A stretch of DNA of 64,000 nt from NCBI RefSeq assembly GCF_034929435.1, contig NZ_JAYFUM010000010.1, forward strand, positions 124,001-188,000, in the 5' to 3' direction. Of the stretch, positions 9,181 through 17,966 are shown in pieces; position 1 is the first letter of the stretch, and every line of letters starts with the position of its first letter. The position numbers and the translations under genes are program-made. The notes below the pieces were generated by a model, which worked only from the letters and a program-made list of their open reading frames with translations, was not told where the DNA came from and ran no database searches. The DNA comes from Arcicella rigui. GTDB taxonomy: Bacteria > Bacteroidota > Bacteroidia > Cytophagales > Spirosomataceae.

Positions 9181-12100
9181 ATGAAACAGATTTTACAAAA
9201 GTACATATTCAAAAGTATAGCAATATTTGCTTTTATATTGTTGAATGTGACGATTAGCTTTGCACAAAACAAAGCTAATTATTCTATTTTCTTGATTGGT
9301 GATGCAGGCGAACCGCCTAAAACGGGCAAAAACCAAGTACTCACGCCACTGAAAAGACAGATGCAAGAAGCAGGAAAAAACTCTTCGGTAATTTTTCTTG
9401 GCGATAATGTATATCCAAAAGGTTTGAGTAACCTCGACGAACCTACTCGTAAAGTGGACGAAGAACGTTTGGCAGACCAATTGAGTATTCTGAAAAACTA
9501 CGATGGAAAGCCTTTTATCATTCCCGGTAATCACGATTGGCAGCAAGGCGGAAAAAAAGGTTGGGAGTACATTAAAAATCAAGAAAAATTTGTTTCAGAG
9601 TTTTTACAAAGAGAAGACGTTTTTTATCCTAAAGGAGGCTGTCCGACACCCCACGAAGTAATCTTGAACGAGCAAATTACGGCTGTAATTTTAGATACGC
9701 AGTGGTGGCTTCATCCGTGGCAAAAACCAGAAGCTACTTCTGAATGTGAAGTAAAATCACTGGAAGAAATGCTGGTGAGTGTAAATGATATTTTAGATAG
9801 AAACCGTCATAAAAAAGTATTAATTGTTGGGCATCACCCGATGTACTCACATGGTTCGCATGGCGGATATTTTACTTTACAAGACCATCTTTTGCCCTTT
9901 CATGAATTAGGCGTAAATATTCCTTTGCCTGCCGTAGGTTCAATTTATCCCTTATACAGAACGCTGATTGGCAATATACAAGACATCCCGCACCCTAAGT
10001 ATAAACAGATGCGTGATGGTTTGGTAGGTATTTTCAAACAATACAAAAATGTAATTTATGCCAACGGACACGAACATAATTTGCAATTGATTCAGCGAGA
10101 CTCTATCAATTATATTACTTCGGGGGCAGGTTCAAAAAATACGCCCGTGAAAAAGGGTAAAGATTCAAAATTTGCCAGTTCACAAGTAGGTTTTGCTCGT
10201 TTAGATTTTTATGATAATCAAACTACCATCACTTTTTTTGCTGGTGATGGCGAAAATGGTAAAGAGCTTTACCGTAGTGAAATCACCTTGAATACACATG
10301 AAATTGACCCAAAAGACATTGAAACGGCGAAAATCAAAACGGAAGGAATCGTACCAAATCCACACTACAAGGGAAGTAAATTAAAAAATTGGTTATTGGG
10401 TAAAAATTATCGTGATGTTTGGACAACCGCCATCAAACCCAAAACACTTGATTTTGAACAAGAACAAGGAGGCTTAAAAGTAATACAAAGAGGTGGTGGC
10501 TATCAAACGCTTTCATTGCGTTATCAGAATAAAAAAGGCGAACAATTTGTAACTCGCTCGGTAGAAAAGTATCCAGAAAGAGCCGTTCCCGAAGCCATTC
10601 GTAGCCGATTTACAACTGATATTGTTTCAGACCAAATTTCGGCATCGCATCCCTATGCGGCTTTGGTTGCCTCGCACTTGGCAGAAGCCGCAGGCGTTTT
10701 GCATACCAATCCTTCTTTGGTGATTATTCCAGAAAGCAATGTTTTAGGCAACTATAAAAGACTATTTACTAACCAATTAGCTCTTTTTGAAGAACGTCCA
10801 GAAGGAAATTTTGCAGGTTCAAAAAAAATCCAGAATACACAAAAAGTAATTGAAAAATTAGCAGAAGATAACCACAACACCATTGACGAAAAAGAAGTAA
10901 TTAGGGCAAGATTATTGGATATGCTGATTGGCGACTGGGACCGCCACGAAGACCAATGGCGTTGGGCTGGCTACGAAAACGGAAAAGACAAAGGTTTGAC
11001 ATTCAGACCGATTCCTCGTGACCGTGACCAAGCTTTTTTTGTGAATGAAGGACTTTTGCCAAGTATTATTTCGAGAAAATGGATTTTACCCAAAATTCAA
11101 GGTTTCAATTACAAAATCCGTGATGTAGCAGGTTTGGCTTTTAATGCCCGTTACTTCGACCGCTCGTTTTTAACTCAATCTTCTGAAAACGACTGGCTTT
11201 CGATGGCAAAGGAATTGCAAGCACGAATGAGCGATGCGGTGATAGATTCAGCCGTTACGCATTTCCCAAATTTTCCTGCACATTCTGAAATTATTGCCAA
11301 AAAACTTAAACAACGCCGAGATGATTTACCACTTTATACCAAAGAATTATATGAGTTTTTGAGCAAAGAAGTAGATATTTTAGGAAGTGACAAAGATGAG
11401 TATTTTTGGGTAAACCGATTGGAAAATGGCGTAACGAAAGTGACCGTTTTTGACCAAAAGAAACACGGAGAAATTGGTAGAATAATTTATGAAAGAACTT
11501 TTGACCCCAAATTAACGAAGGAAATTAGGATTTGGGGATTAGACGGCGAAGACAATTTCAGGGTTTTTGGGGCTGCTAACAGAGGTATTAAAGTACGCTT
11601 GATAGGCGGAAAAGGAAAAGATGTTTTCAGTGATTCATCTTCTGTGGCTGGCTTTGGCAAAAAAACACTGATTTATGATAAAAAAGAAAATACAGTACTG
11701 AATCTTGGCAACGAAAGTAAAGACCTGACCAGTAAAAAGAAAAATGTAAACGACTACAATCGTGAGGCTTTTAAATATGACAGACTCGCTCCCTTGGCTT
11801 CTTTCAACTACAACGTTGATGATGGTATTTTTGTAGGAACTGGTTTTCAGTGGACACGTCAGGGTTTCAGAAAAGAGCCTTTTGCTTCGCAACACAGTAT
11901 TTCTGGAAATTATGCTTTTGGCACAAATTCTTATAATATTTTTTACAAAGGCGAATTTATGGACGTAATTGGCAAAACAGATTTTGAATTAAAAGCTAAT
12001 TTACAACAAGGCGGTTTGGTCGATAACTTCTTCGGACTCAGCAATGAATCGGTTTACAAAAAAGAAAAGGGCATTGATTATTACAGGATTCAATACGAAA

Positions 12101-12816
12101 ACGAGGAAATTACGGCACTTTTTAAAAGTAGATTCAATAAGCTGACCTTGTATTATGGAGCTATCAAAAACGAATGGCACATTAAAGAAAATCCAAAACG
12201 TTTTATCAATGATTTTGCTCCGCATGGCAATGAAATCTATGAAGACAAATTTTACATTGGTCTAAAAACAGGTTTTGTACTCGATAACCGTGATAATATC
12301 ATCTTCCCGACCAGAGGTATTTTATGGAATTTTGATGCTACTTTACAAAGAGGAGCGAATGACCTTACCAAAAATGATTATGCCAATTTAAAAACTGATT
12401 TATCGTTTTATTATACTTTCAAGTTACCAGCCGTTGTGAGTTTAGCCACACGCTTTGGCGGCGGCATGAACCTTGCCGACTATGAACTGTATCAAGCAAA
12501 TACTTTAGGCGGTTTAACCAATTTAAGAGGTCTAAGACGTACTCGTTTTTCAGGGAAATCGTCATTTTATAACAACACCGAAGTACGGATAAAAGTACTC
12601 AATATCAAATCATATTTATTCCCAGCTTATGCAGGCGTTTTGGCATTTAATGATATTGGTAGAGTATGGAATCCTAAAGAAAATTCTGAAAAGTGGCATC
12701 ATGGCTACGGTGCAGGCGTTTGGCTTGCCCCTTTCAACATGGTTGTGATTACGGGAATGTATGGAATTTCAGAAGAAGATAATTTATTTTCTGTAAAAGC
12801 AGGATTGTTTTTCTAA
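9181..12816 (+). CDS. Secreted metallophosphoesterase - kinase-like domain - outer membrane beta-barrel fusion
   Basis: 1211 residues with a signal peptide (cleavage near SFAQ, residue 29). Residues ~35-355 are a calcineurin-like metallophosphoesterase with all metal-binding motifs: GDAG (D41), GDN (D75, N76), GNHD (117-119), GHHP (217-220) and GHEHN (296-300). Residues ~430-720 look like an atypical protein-kinase fold (HipA/CotH/Fam20-like): a glycine-rich strand RGGGYQTLSLR (437-447), a catalytic-loop-like GDWDRHEDQW (D585, D587, H589) and a metal-binding-like PRDRDQAF (D614, D616). After a beta-rich linker, residues ~880-1211 form a D15/BamA-type surface-antigen barrel (FPTRGILWNF, GGLTNLRGLRRTRFSG) ending in F. 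The phosphatase and barrel calls are firm; the kinase-like call is my inference from motifs. Confidence 0.85.
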   Translation: MKQILQKYIFKSIAIFAFILLNVTISFAQNKANYSIFLIGDAGEPPKTGKNQVLTPLKRQMQEAGKNSSVIFLGDNVYPKGLSNLDEPTRKVDEERLADQLSILKNYDGKPFIIPGNHDWQQGGKKGWEYIKNQEKFVSEFLQREDVFYPKGGCPTPHEVILNEQITAVILDTQWWLHPWQKPEATSECEVKSLEEMLVSVNDILDRNRHKKVLIVGHHPMYSHGSHGGYFTLQDHLLPFHELGVNIPLPAVGSIYPLYRTLIGNIQDIPHPKYKQMRDGLVGIFKQYKNVIYANGHEHNLQLIQRDSINYITSGAGSKNTPVKKGKDSKFASSQVGFARLDFYDNQTTITFFAGDGENGKELYRSEITLNTHEIDPKDIETAKIKTEGIVPNPHYKGSKLKNWLLGKNYRDVWTTAIKPKTLDFEQEQGGLKVIQRGGGYQTLSLRYQNKKGEQFVTRSVEKYPERAVPEAIRSRFTTDIVSDQISASHPYAALVASHLAEAAGVLHTNPSLVIIPESNVLGNYKRLFTNQLALFEERPEGNFAGSKKIQNTQKVIEKLAEDNHNTIDEKEVIRARLLDMLIGDWDRHEDQWRWAGYENGKDKGLTFRPIPRDRDQAFFVNEGLLPSIISRKWILPKIQGFNYKIRDVAGLAFNARYFDRSFLTQSSENDWLSMAKELQARMSDAVIDSAVTHFPNFPAHSEIIAKKLKQRRDDLPLYTKELYEFLSKEVDILGSDKDEYFWVNRLENGVTKVTVFDQKKHGEIGRIIYERTFDPKLTKEIRIWGLDGEDNFRVFGAANRGIKVRLIGGKGKDVFSDSSSVAGFGKKTLIYDKKENTVLNLGNESKDLTSKKKNVNDYNREAFKYDRLAPLASFNYNVDDGIFVGTGFQWTRQGFRKEPFASQHSISGNYAFGTNSYNIFYKGEFMDVIGKTDFELKANLQQGGLVDNFFGLSNESVYKKEKGIDYYRIQYENEEITALFKSRFNKLTLYYGAIKNEWHIKENPKRFINDFAPHGNEIYEDKFYIGLKTGFVLDNRDNIIFPTRGILWNFDATLQRGANDLTKNDYANLKTDLSFYYTFKLPAVVSLATRFGGGMNLADYELYQANTLGGLTNLRGLRRTRFSGKSSFYNNTEVRIKVLNIKSYLFPAYAGVLAFNDIGRVWNPKENSEKWHHGYGAGVWLAPFNMVVITGMYGISEEDNLFSVKAGLFF

Positions 12817-12920
12817 AATTACTCATGCACGCTTTAGGCTGTAAGCAGTAGGCAGTAGGCAAAATGGCTATTAAATTTTCAAAAACTGTACTTTATTTTT
12901 AGCTTAATCCTTATCCTTGA

Positions 12921-12949
12921 GTGGTTAAAATTAAATTAATTTTAACCAC
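12921..12949. repeat. Perfect 14-bp-arm palindrome
   Basis: GTGGTTAAAATTAA and its exact complement flank a single base. It sits between the convergent ends of the metallophosphoesterase and cyclase genes, so it may be a bidirectional terminator, although there is no long T run on either side. Confidence 0.55.
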
Positions 12950-13043
12950 TTACTTTACTAATAAAATCTATTCAAGAAAGCCTTATTTTTTTCAAATTAC
13001 TGAAAATCAAAACCTTAAAATACTAATTACCAATCACTCTCTT

Positions 13044-14360
13044 TTACGCTAATTTCCACAAAAACATTTCATTCGCCATTCCTTTTAGTTTTACAGAACC
13101 AACTTGGACGGTATCAATCGGAATCGCTGTGATTTCATCCATTACTTCCTGACTAATCAACAATTGAGATTGATACTTCTTATTCAATTGCTCAATTCTC
13201 GAAGCCTGAATCACCACATTTCCAGTAATATTATACTGCTGACGAGCATCAGTACCAATATTTCCCACCACGGCATCGCCCGTATGAATACCAATGCCGA
13301 TACCCGTTTGTGGAATAAGTGCGGCTTCATTCATTCCTTGAATTTTTTCAATGATACTCAAAGCCGCCTTCACAGCATTGTCAGAAGGATTTTCTAAATG
13401 AATGGGAGCTCCAAAAGTAACCATACAGCCATCACCCAAAAACTGATTTACGATACCATTATACTCGTTTACAGTATTGGCAACTACTTCAAAAAAAGCA
13501 TTTTGATAAGTCATTACATCTTCTGCCGAATGCGTATCGGCATACACCGTAAAATTGCGAATATCCAAAAACATAATACTTACTTTTTCGTGTTTGGCTT
13601 TCAAAATTCCATTTTGTTCCAGCATCAATTGTGCTACCTCTGGCGAAACTTGTTGCCCAAACATTTCTACAATATGTTCTTGGGTTTCCATTCTTTCGAT
13701 AGAAAGCTGAATACTTTTCCGAATTTGTATAGCTACATAACCAGCGGCCAATCCACCAAAAAACAGAAAAAGTCCTTTCAATAAGTAAGGGAATAATTGC
13801 TTGGTATAAATATCATGCTCTGAAACAATTGTTCCAGTTTCGATAAAATGATAACTAAGAATAAAGTACTCGACACCCGCCAAAACGCCTGTCCACAACG
13901 AAATAGCAAAACTCAGCCTCAGCGTTGAAAGAATGATAAAAATAAAATAAATGTAAATTAAAGGCGAAAGTACTGCGAGAATCGGATGGTTGTACTCTTG
14001 CCCAGCCATGTACGTCACTAAAGTAAGTAATGAAATTTCTAAAGTAGCATTACCGAATTTTGCCAGTATGGGTACTTGATTCATCACTTTTAAGAGGTAC
14101 TTCATCGTAAGCCAAAAAGTTAGCTCATAGAAAGTCATAAAAGCTAAGTATATAAAAACTATTTGAGGCACATTTTCATGTCCATTCAAATAATTCAACT
14201 GATAAACAGTTTTAGCAAACAAACCATAGCCTACAAGGCTACTAAAAAAAAACAGAAAGAGAACCCCAGCTCTTTGTCGTTCTCGCCGAACATTTTCTTG
14301 CTCAAATTGTGCATCAAAATAGGTTAATACAGGGTTATTAAAAGTAAGAGATTTCTTCAT
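13044..14360 (-). CDS. Membrane-bound class III adenylate/guanylate-cyclase-like protein
   Basis: 438 residues. Residues ~30-215 contain six or so membrane helices, and a short linker leads to a class III cyclase homology domain (~255-438). Both metal-binding aspartates are present (D266 in FLDIRNFT, D310 in FLGDG), as is the transition-state Arg (R388 in ASRIE). The usual base-recognition Lys before FLGD is Gln306, the second base-contact position is Asn377 (YNITGN), and the transition-state Asn of the normal G(D/N)xVN motif is Ile384. The purine specificity is therefore uncertain and the product could be an unusual cyclic nucleotide, or activity could be weak. The gene is monocistronic and no cNMP-binding regulator is adjacent. 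Confidence 0.87.
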   Translation of the reverse strand: MKKSLTFNNPVLTYFDAQFEQENVRRERQRAGVLFLFFFSSLVGYGLFAKTVYQLNYLNGHENVPQIVFIYLAFMTFYELTFWLTMKYLLKVMNQVPILAKFGNATLEISLLTLVTYMAGQEYNHPILAVLSPLIYIYFIFIILSTLRLSFAISLWTGVLAGVEYFILSYHFIETGTIVSEHDIYTKQLFPYLLKGLFLFFGGLAAGYVAIQIRKSIQLSIERMETQEHIVEMFGQQVSPEVAQLMLEQNGILKAKHEKVSIMFLDIRNFTVYADTHSAEDVMTYQNAFFEVVANTVNEYNGIVNQFLGDGCMVTFGAPIHLENPSDNAVKAALSIIEKIQGMNEAALIPQTGIGIGIHTGDAVVGNIGTDARQQYNITGNVVIQASRIEQLNKKYQSQLLISQEVMDEITAIPIDTVQVGSVKLKGMANEMFLWKLA

Positions 14361-14498
14361 TTACTCGGATAAAATATTGATATGTGTTAAAATAACAAAA
14401 AGAGAAGAAAATAACTCCATTTTAGTAAAACTTTATAAAAACTTATACGTTTACTTTGCTGAAGTAATCTATTAAAAATTAAACTTTTTCTTAACAAC

Positions 14499-15020
14499 AT
14501 GAAAAAACTACTTTTATTTAGCTTTTTTGCCTTAGTGGCTTTTGTGAGCAACGCTCAACACGACATGAACAGCGACAAAGCTAAAATGCCCTCACCCCCT
14601 GCCGTAACTGTTGCCAAAATTGGTGGAACTACTTTAGAAATTAAATACTCTCAACCAGGCGTAAAAGGTAGAAATGTATGGGCTGGCAGCTTAGCACCTT
14701 ATGGTAAAGTTTGGAGAACAGGAGCAAACGAAGCTACCACTTTTGAAGTATCAAAAGACGTAACAGTACAAGGAAAAACCTTGAAAGCTGGCAAATATGG
14801 CTTTTTCACAATTCCTGGTGAAAAAGAATGGGTAATTATTTTTAATAAAGTAGCTAAACAATGGGGTGCTTACGACTACAAAGAATCGGAAGACGTACTC
14901 AGAGTAACTGCTCCAGCACAAGCCCATGATATGACAGAACGTTTCACTATTTCAGCTACTGATAAAGGTGAAGTAACTTTATTGTGGGACAAAGTTGCCG
15001 TTCCATTCACTGTAAAGTAA
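14499..15020 (+). CDS. DUF2911 secreted protein
   Basis: 173 residues with signal peptide MKKLLLFSFFALVAFVSNAQ. The mature protein matches DUF2911: PPAVTVAKIGGTTLEIKYSQPGVKGR, then LAPYGKVWRTGANEATTFE, KAGKYGFFTIPGEKEWVIIFNK and WGAYDYKESEDVLRV. These small periplasmic beta proteins are common in Bacteroidota and have no assigned activity. The gene is divergent from the cyclase gene and followed by its own terminator. Confidence 0.88.
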   Translation: MKKLLLFSFFALVAFVSNAQHDMNSDKAKMPSPPAVTVAKIGGTTLEIKYSQPGVKGRNVWAGSLAPYGKVWRTGANEATTFEVSKDVTVQGKTLKAGKYGFFTIPGEKEWVIIFNKVAKQWGAYDYKESEDVLRVTAPAQAHDMTERFTISATDKGEVTLLWDKVAVPFTVK

Positions 15021-15036
15021 ATTCTTATTTTTTAGT

Positions 15037-15070
15037 AAAAGGTCGTTTATCGAAAGATAAGCGACTTTTT
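15037..15070 (+). terminator. Terminator after the DUF2911 gene
   Basis: A 15-bp stem (AAAAGGTCGTTTATC / GATAAGCGACTTTTT, one G-T pair) is closed by a GAAA tetraloop and followed by T residues, 17 bp after the stop codon. Confidence 0.8.
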
Positions 15071-15264
15071 TGTGAAAAAACTCCCCAAAATCGTAGGTAT
15101 TTTTCAAATTGTACAACTTTAATAGCGTAGAGGCGGAAACTAAATGAATGATATTTTAAATATTTTTCATAATTTAGGCGAAATCTGATACTTGATAGAG
15201 TGAAAAACTCGTGTAGAAAATCAAGAAATATCACAAAAAAACACGCTTAATTAATAATTGATAA

Positions 15265-15294
15265 TTGATAATTGTTTCCTGTTACTTATCTTTA
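15265..15294 (+). promoter_or_regulatory. Candidate promoter of the response regulator gene
   Basis: TTG at 15265-15267 and TATCTTTA at 15287-15294 (7 of 8 matches to TAnnTTTG) are separated by 19 bp, 27 bp before the ATG. The TTG lies within a TAATTGATAATTGATAATTG run. Confidence 0.35.
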
Positions 15295-15321
15295 CCACAT
15301 TAATCAATCATTAACCTTAAT

Positions 15322-15690
15322 ATGAAGAAAGTCCTGATTGCCGAAGATAGCTCAGTTATCCAGAACCTTGCTAAAAAGATTTTAGAGTTTCAGAATTTTG
15401 AAATTCATTCTGTTAAGAATGGACAACAAGTATTAGATGCTCTTGAAAAAGAAGATTTTGACATCATCTTACTCGACATCAATATGCCCGTTATGGACGG
15501 TATGGAATGTGCCAAAGCGGTTCGTGGTTTGAAAGATGAAGCTAAAGCAAAAATACCGATGATTGCCATTACTGGTAATGCTCGCAACTATTCAATGGAA
15601 GATTTCAAAGAAGCTGGTTTTGATGATATGTTAGCGAAACCGCTTAATTTTGACGCACTGGTTGCTCAAGTAAAATCTCTTACCGAATAG
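15322..15690 (+). CDS. Single-domain response regulator (CheY-like receiver)
   Basis: 122 residues forming one receiver domain with no output domain. The acidic pocket (AEDSS, E8 and D9), phospho-acceptor D52 in ILLDINMPVMDG, the switch Thr in MIAITGNA and the conserved Lys in LAKPLNF are all present. No histidine kinase lies nearby, so it is an orphan that may be phosphorylated by a hybrid kinase elsewhere and act by protein-protein contacts. Confidence 0.92.
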   Translation: MKKVLIAEDSSVIQNLAKKILEFQNFEIHSVKNGQQVLDALEKEDFDIILLDINMPVMDGMECAKAVRGLKDEAKAKIPMIAITGNARNYSMEDFKEAGFDDMLAKPLNFDALVAQVKSLTE

Positions 15691-15700
15691 GTTTCTAAAG

Positions 15701-15765
15701 ATGAGTTATGAATTATCAAGAATTAAAGAAGAACATATTTTCATAATTCATAATTCATAACTCAT
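15701..15765. repeat. Inverted repeat of ATGAGTTATGAATTAT words
   Basis: The 16-bp arms 15701-15716 and 15750-15765 are exact complements around a 33-nt loop; the right side carries an additional TAATTCAT tandem. The element fills the gap between the response regulator and metallo-hydrolase genes, ending 13 bp before the latter's ATG, so it would be in its mRNA leader. Confidence 0.7.
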
Positions 15766-15778
15766 AATTCATCACTTT

Positions 15779-16540
15779 ATGAGAATCACCTTCTTAGGCA
15801 CTGGAACATCTCAGGGCGTACCTGTAATTGCTTGCGGATGTGAAGTGTGTCGTTCTCTTGACTTCCGAGACAAACGTCTCAGAGTTTCTATCCATATCGA
15901 AATCGAAGGCAAAAGTTTTGTAATTGATACTGGCCCAGATTTTCGTCAGCAAATGCTTCGTGAACGCATCCAAAATTTAGATGCAGTTATCTTCACTCAC
16001 GAACACAAAGACCATACAGCAGGCTTAGACGATGTACGTGCATACAACTTTTCGCAGAAAAAGGATATGCCTATTTATGCTCGCCCAACAGTTTTAGAAC
16101 AAATTCAGCAAGAATTTGCTTATGCTTTTGCCGAAATTAAATATCCCGGTACGCCACAAATTACGCTCAACGAAATTTATCACTCGCCATTTGTTGTAGA
16201 AGGCATCACTTTTAATCCTATTGAAGTGTTGCATTACAAACTTCCTGTATATGGTTTTCGAGTTGGCGACTTCACGTATATTACTGATGTAAATTATATT
16301 TCTGACCAAGCTTTAGAAAAAGTAAAAGGCTCGAAAGTGTTAGTAATTGGAGCATTGAGAAAAGAAAAACACATTTCTCATTTTACTTTAGACGAAGCCA
16401 TAGAAGTATTCAAGAAAGTACAGCCAGAACAAGGATTCATTACGCACATCAGTCATCAAATGGGCTTGCATCGTGAAGTAGAAGAAGAACTTCCTCCCTT
16501 TGTTCGTTTAGCCTACGACGGTCTCAGTATTACTTGTTAA
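15779..16540 (+). CDS. PhnP-like MBL-fold metallo-hydrolase
   Basis: 253 residues of the metallo-beta-lactamase superfamily. The N-terminus LGTGTSQGVPVIACGCEVC carries the structural-zinc Cys cluster seen in PhnP-type phosphodiesterases. The active-site HxHxDH motif is THEHKDHTAGLDD, with further ligands in YITDVNYI and ITHISHQMGLH. PhnP cleaves 5-phosphoribosyl 1,2-cyclic phosphate, but no phn genes are present here, so the true substrate (a cyclic nucleotide or cyclic phosphate ester) is open. The stop codon overlaps that of the convergent DAC-like gene (shared TTAA). Confidence 0.88.
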   Translation: MRITFLGTGTSQGVPVIACGCEVCRSLDFRDKRLRVSIHIEIEGKSFVIDTGPDFRQQMLRERIQNLDAVIFTHEHKDHTAGLDDVRAYNFSQKKDMPIYARPTVLEQIQQEFAYAFAEIKYPGTPQITLNEIYHSPFVVEGITFNPIEVLHYKLPVYGFRVGDFTYITDVNYISDQALEKVKGSKVLVIGALRKEKHISHFTLDEAIEVFKKVQPEQGFITHISHQMGLHREVEEELPPFVRLAYDGLSITC

Positions 16541-17694
16541 ATCAGCAAAGCATCTACTTGGTGTGCATGAACAATTTGTTCGCACGGCGACCAAGAAAAA
16601 ATCGTAAATCTACCGTCTTGCGAGGCCACCAAAGCGATACAATCCTTTTGGTCAAAAACAAATTGTGCTGCTGACAAATGCCTTGTTCCACCATTTTGGG
16701 CTGGATGAATCACTACTGGTTCATTTCCAAAAACGGGTTCAGTCACTAAAACTTTTTCGACAGATTTCCCTAAAGGCAAACGACTAATCTTTGCACCAAA
16801 AGCCAATACTTCAAATTGGTCATTGATAATAGTTGCTCCATCAACGGCGGTCAAACCAGCCAAACCATTGATTACCTGATTGAGCCTTCCTTGCCAAATT
16901 TCTTGTTGCTGACCAACCAACACTTCTTTCTGTAAAATAGAAAGCCCAGAATAAACAGGGTTTATTTTGTATAAAATTGGTGAAATGATTGACTCTCGCC
17001 AACGCTCGCTTTTGGCAGGTACAATCAATAAAGTACCTCCACGCTGATGCTGACGCATAGCAACCGCCAATTGTACGAGTACGTTTAATGAGTCGTTCCA
17101 AGAAGTAGTAGAAGCAATTCCAATCATTGAACCTAACAAAGCTGGGCAATCGGGCAAAGCACCGCTATTTTCATCAATAATTTTGATTTGGTCGCCTTTC
17201 AGAACGGCAACGTTGATGAATTTTCCGAAACCGTCTGTTCTACGATGTTTGATTACTAAAAGTCCGGGTTCTACTACTTCTAATACAAAACATAAACTTG
17301 GAATACTGGTAGTTGTTCCCCATAAATAGAGTTCACCATTTTCTTCCCAAACGCCAAGGTGAATCCCTGAATGCTCTACGGCAGGAGCAAGTTTGGTAAG
17401 AATATCCGAAGTAAAAGCTAATCTTTCTTGAAAAACAAAAGGTTGTTCAGATTGCTCTGGAGCAAGAAAGGCAATAGAAATTCTGGGCGAACGACCTTCT
17501 TCTCTACGAAGACTTGCCCAAAATGCTACATCGACCATTGCTTCAATTACTTGGGCATTGGGCAAATAAGCGAAAGCTTTTCCATCAAAATTAATTGCTT
17601 TTTGATGATGAAAAATAAAGTGATTTTCAACAATTTCGGCCACCGTTGTAGCGGCTTGGTATGTAGTGGCAGTGGAAGTCATATCAAATTTCAT
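16537..17694 (-). CDS. DisA_N/DAC-like protein with N-terminal sensor-type domain (DACNV-like)
   Basis: 385 residues. The C-terminal part (~265-370) resembles the diadenylate cyclase (DAC) fold: LAGLTAVDGATII with D285-G286-A287 matching the DGA motif, followed by GGTRHLSAAQF, where the usual RHR motif reads R338-H339-L340, and IALVASQDGRFTIFSW resembling the last DAC strands. The N-terminal ~260 residues have no recognisable enzyme motif and match my memory of the 'putative sensor domain DACNV' proteins of Bacteroidota. DAC enzymes make c-di-AMP from two ATP. The loss of the last Arg of RHR leaves catalysis uncertain. No kdp, ktr or mscS target gene is adjacent. Confidence 0.6.
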   Translation of the reverse strand: MKFDMTSTATTYQAATTVAEIVENHFIFHHQKAINFDGKAFAYLPNAQVIEAMVDVAFWASLRREEGRSPRISIAFLAPEQSEQPFVFQERLAFTSDILTKLAPAVEHSGIHLGVWEENGELYLWGTTTSIPSLCFVLEVVEPGLLVIKHRRTDGFGKFINVAVLKGDQIKIIDENSGALPDCPALLGSMIGIASTTSWNDSLNVLVQLAVAMRQHQRGGTLLIVPAKSERWRESIISPILYKINPVYSGLSILQKEVLVGQQQEIWQGRLNQVINGLAGLTAVDGATIINDQFEVLAFGAKISRLPLGKSVEKVLVTEPVFGNEPVVIHPAQNGGTRHLSAAQFVFDQKDCIALVASQDGRFTIFSWSPCEQIVHAHQVDALLI

Positions 17695-17966
17695 TATGCT
17701 TTTAATCTATTTTTAGTAAGAGGCATACTTATTCAACTCCGAAAAGTCTTCATAGGTTCAAGCACATCAAAAGATTCGATTTTAATTTTTCCTCAAAAAA
17801 CAGCTTCAAAAAATTAGTAAAAATTACTTATAATACCCTATTTTAAATAAATTTTTAAAATATTTGAAATTTTTTCGTCTAAGTTTTGAAAATATTAATG
17901 TAGGAACGCTTTATTTTACTACATATTTTCAAATACGGATTTTCATTCCTTACCTTTCCAAAATTT

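Noticed and set aside
6804..14360. A complete Pycsar operon formed by the HD-PycTM and cyclase genes
   Set aside because: The two genes are 5 kb apart with plus-strand genes between, and the cyclase is a membrane protein of a broader family. Only a loose functional link can be proposed.
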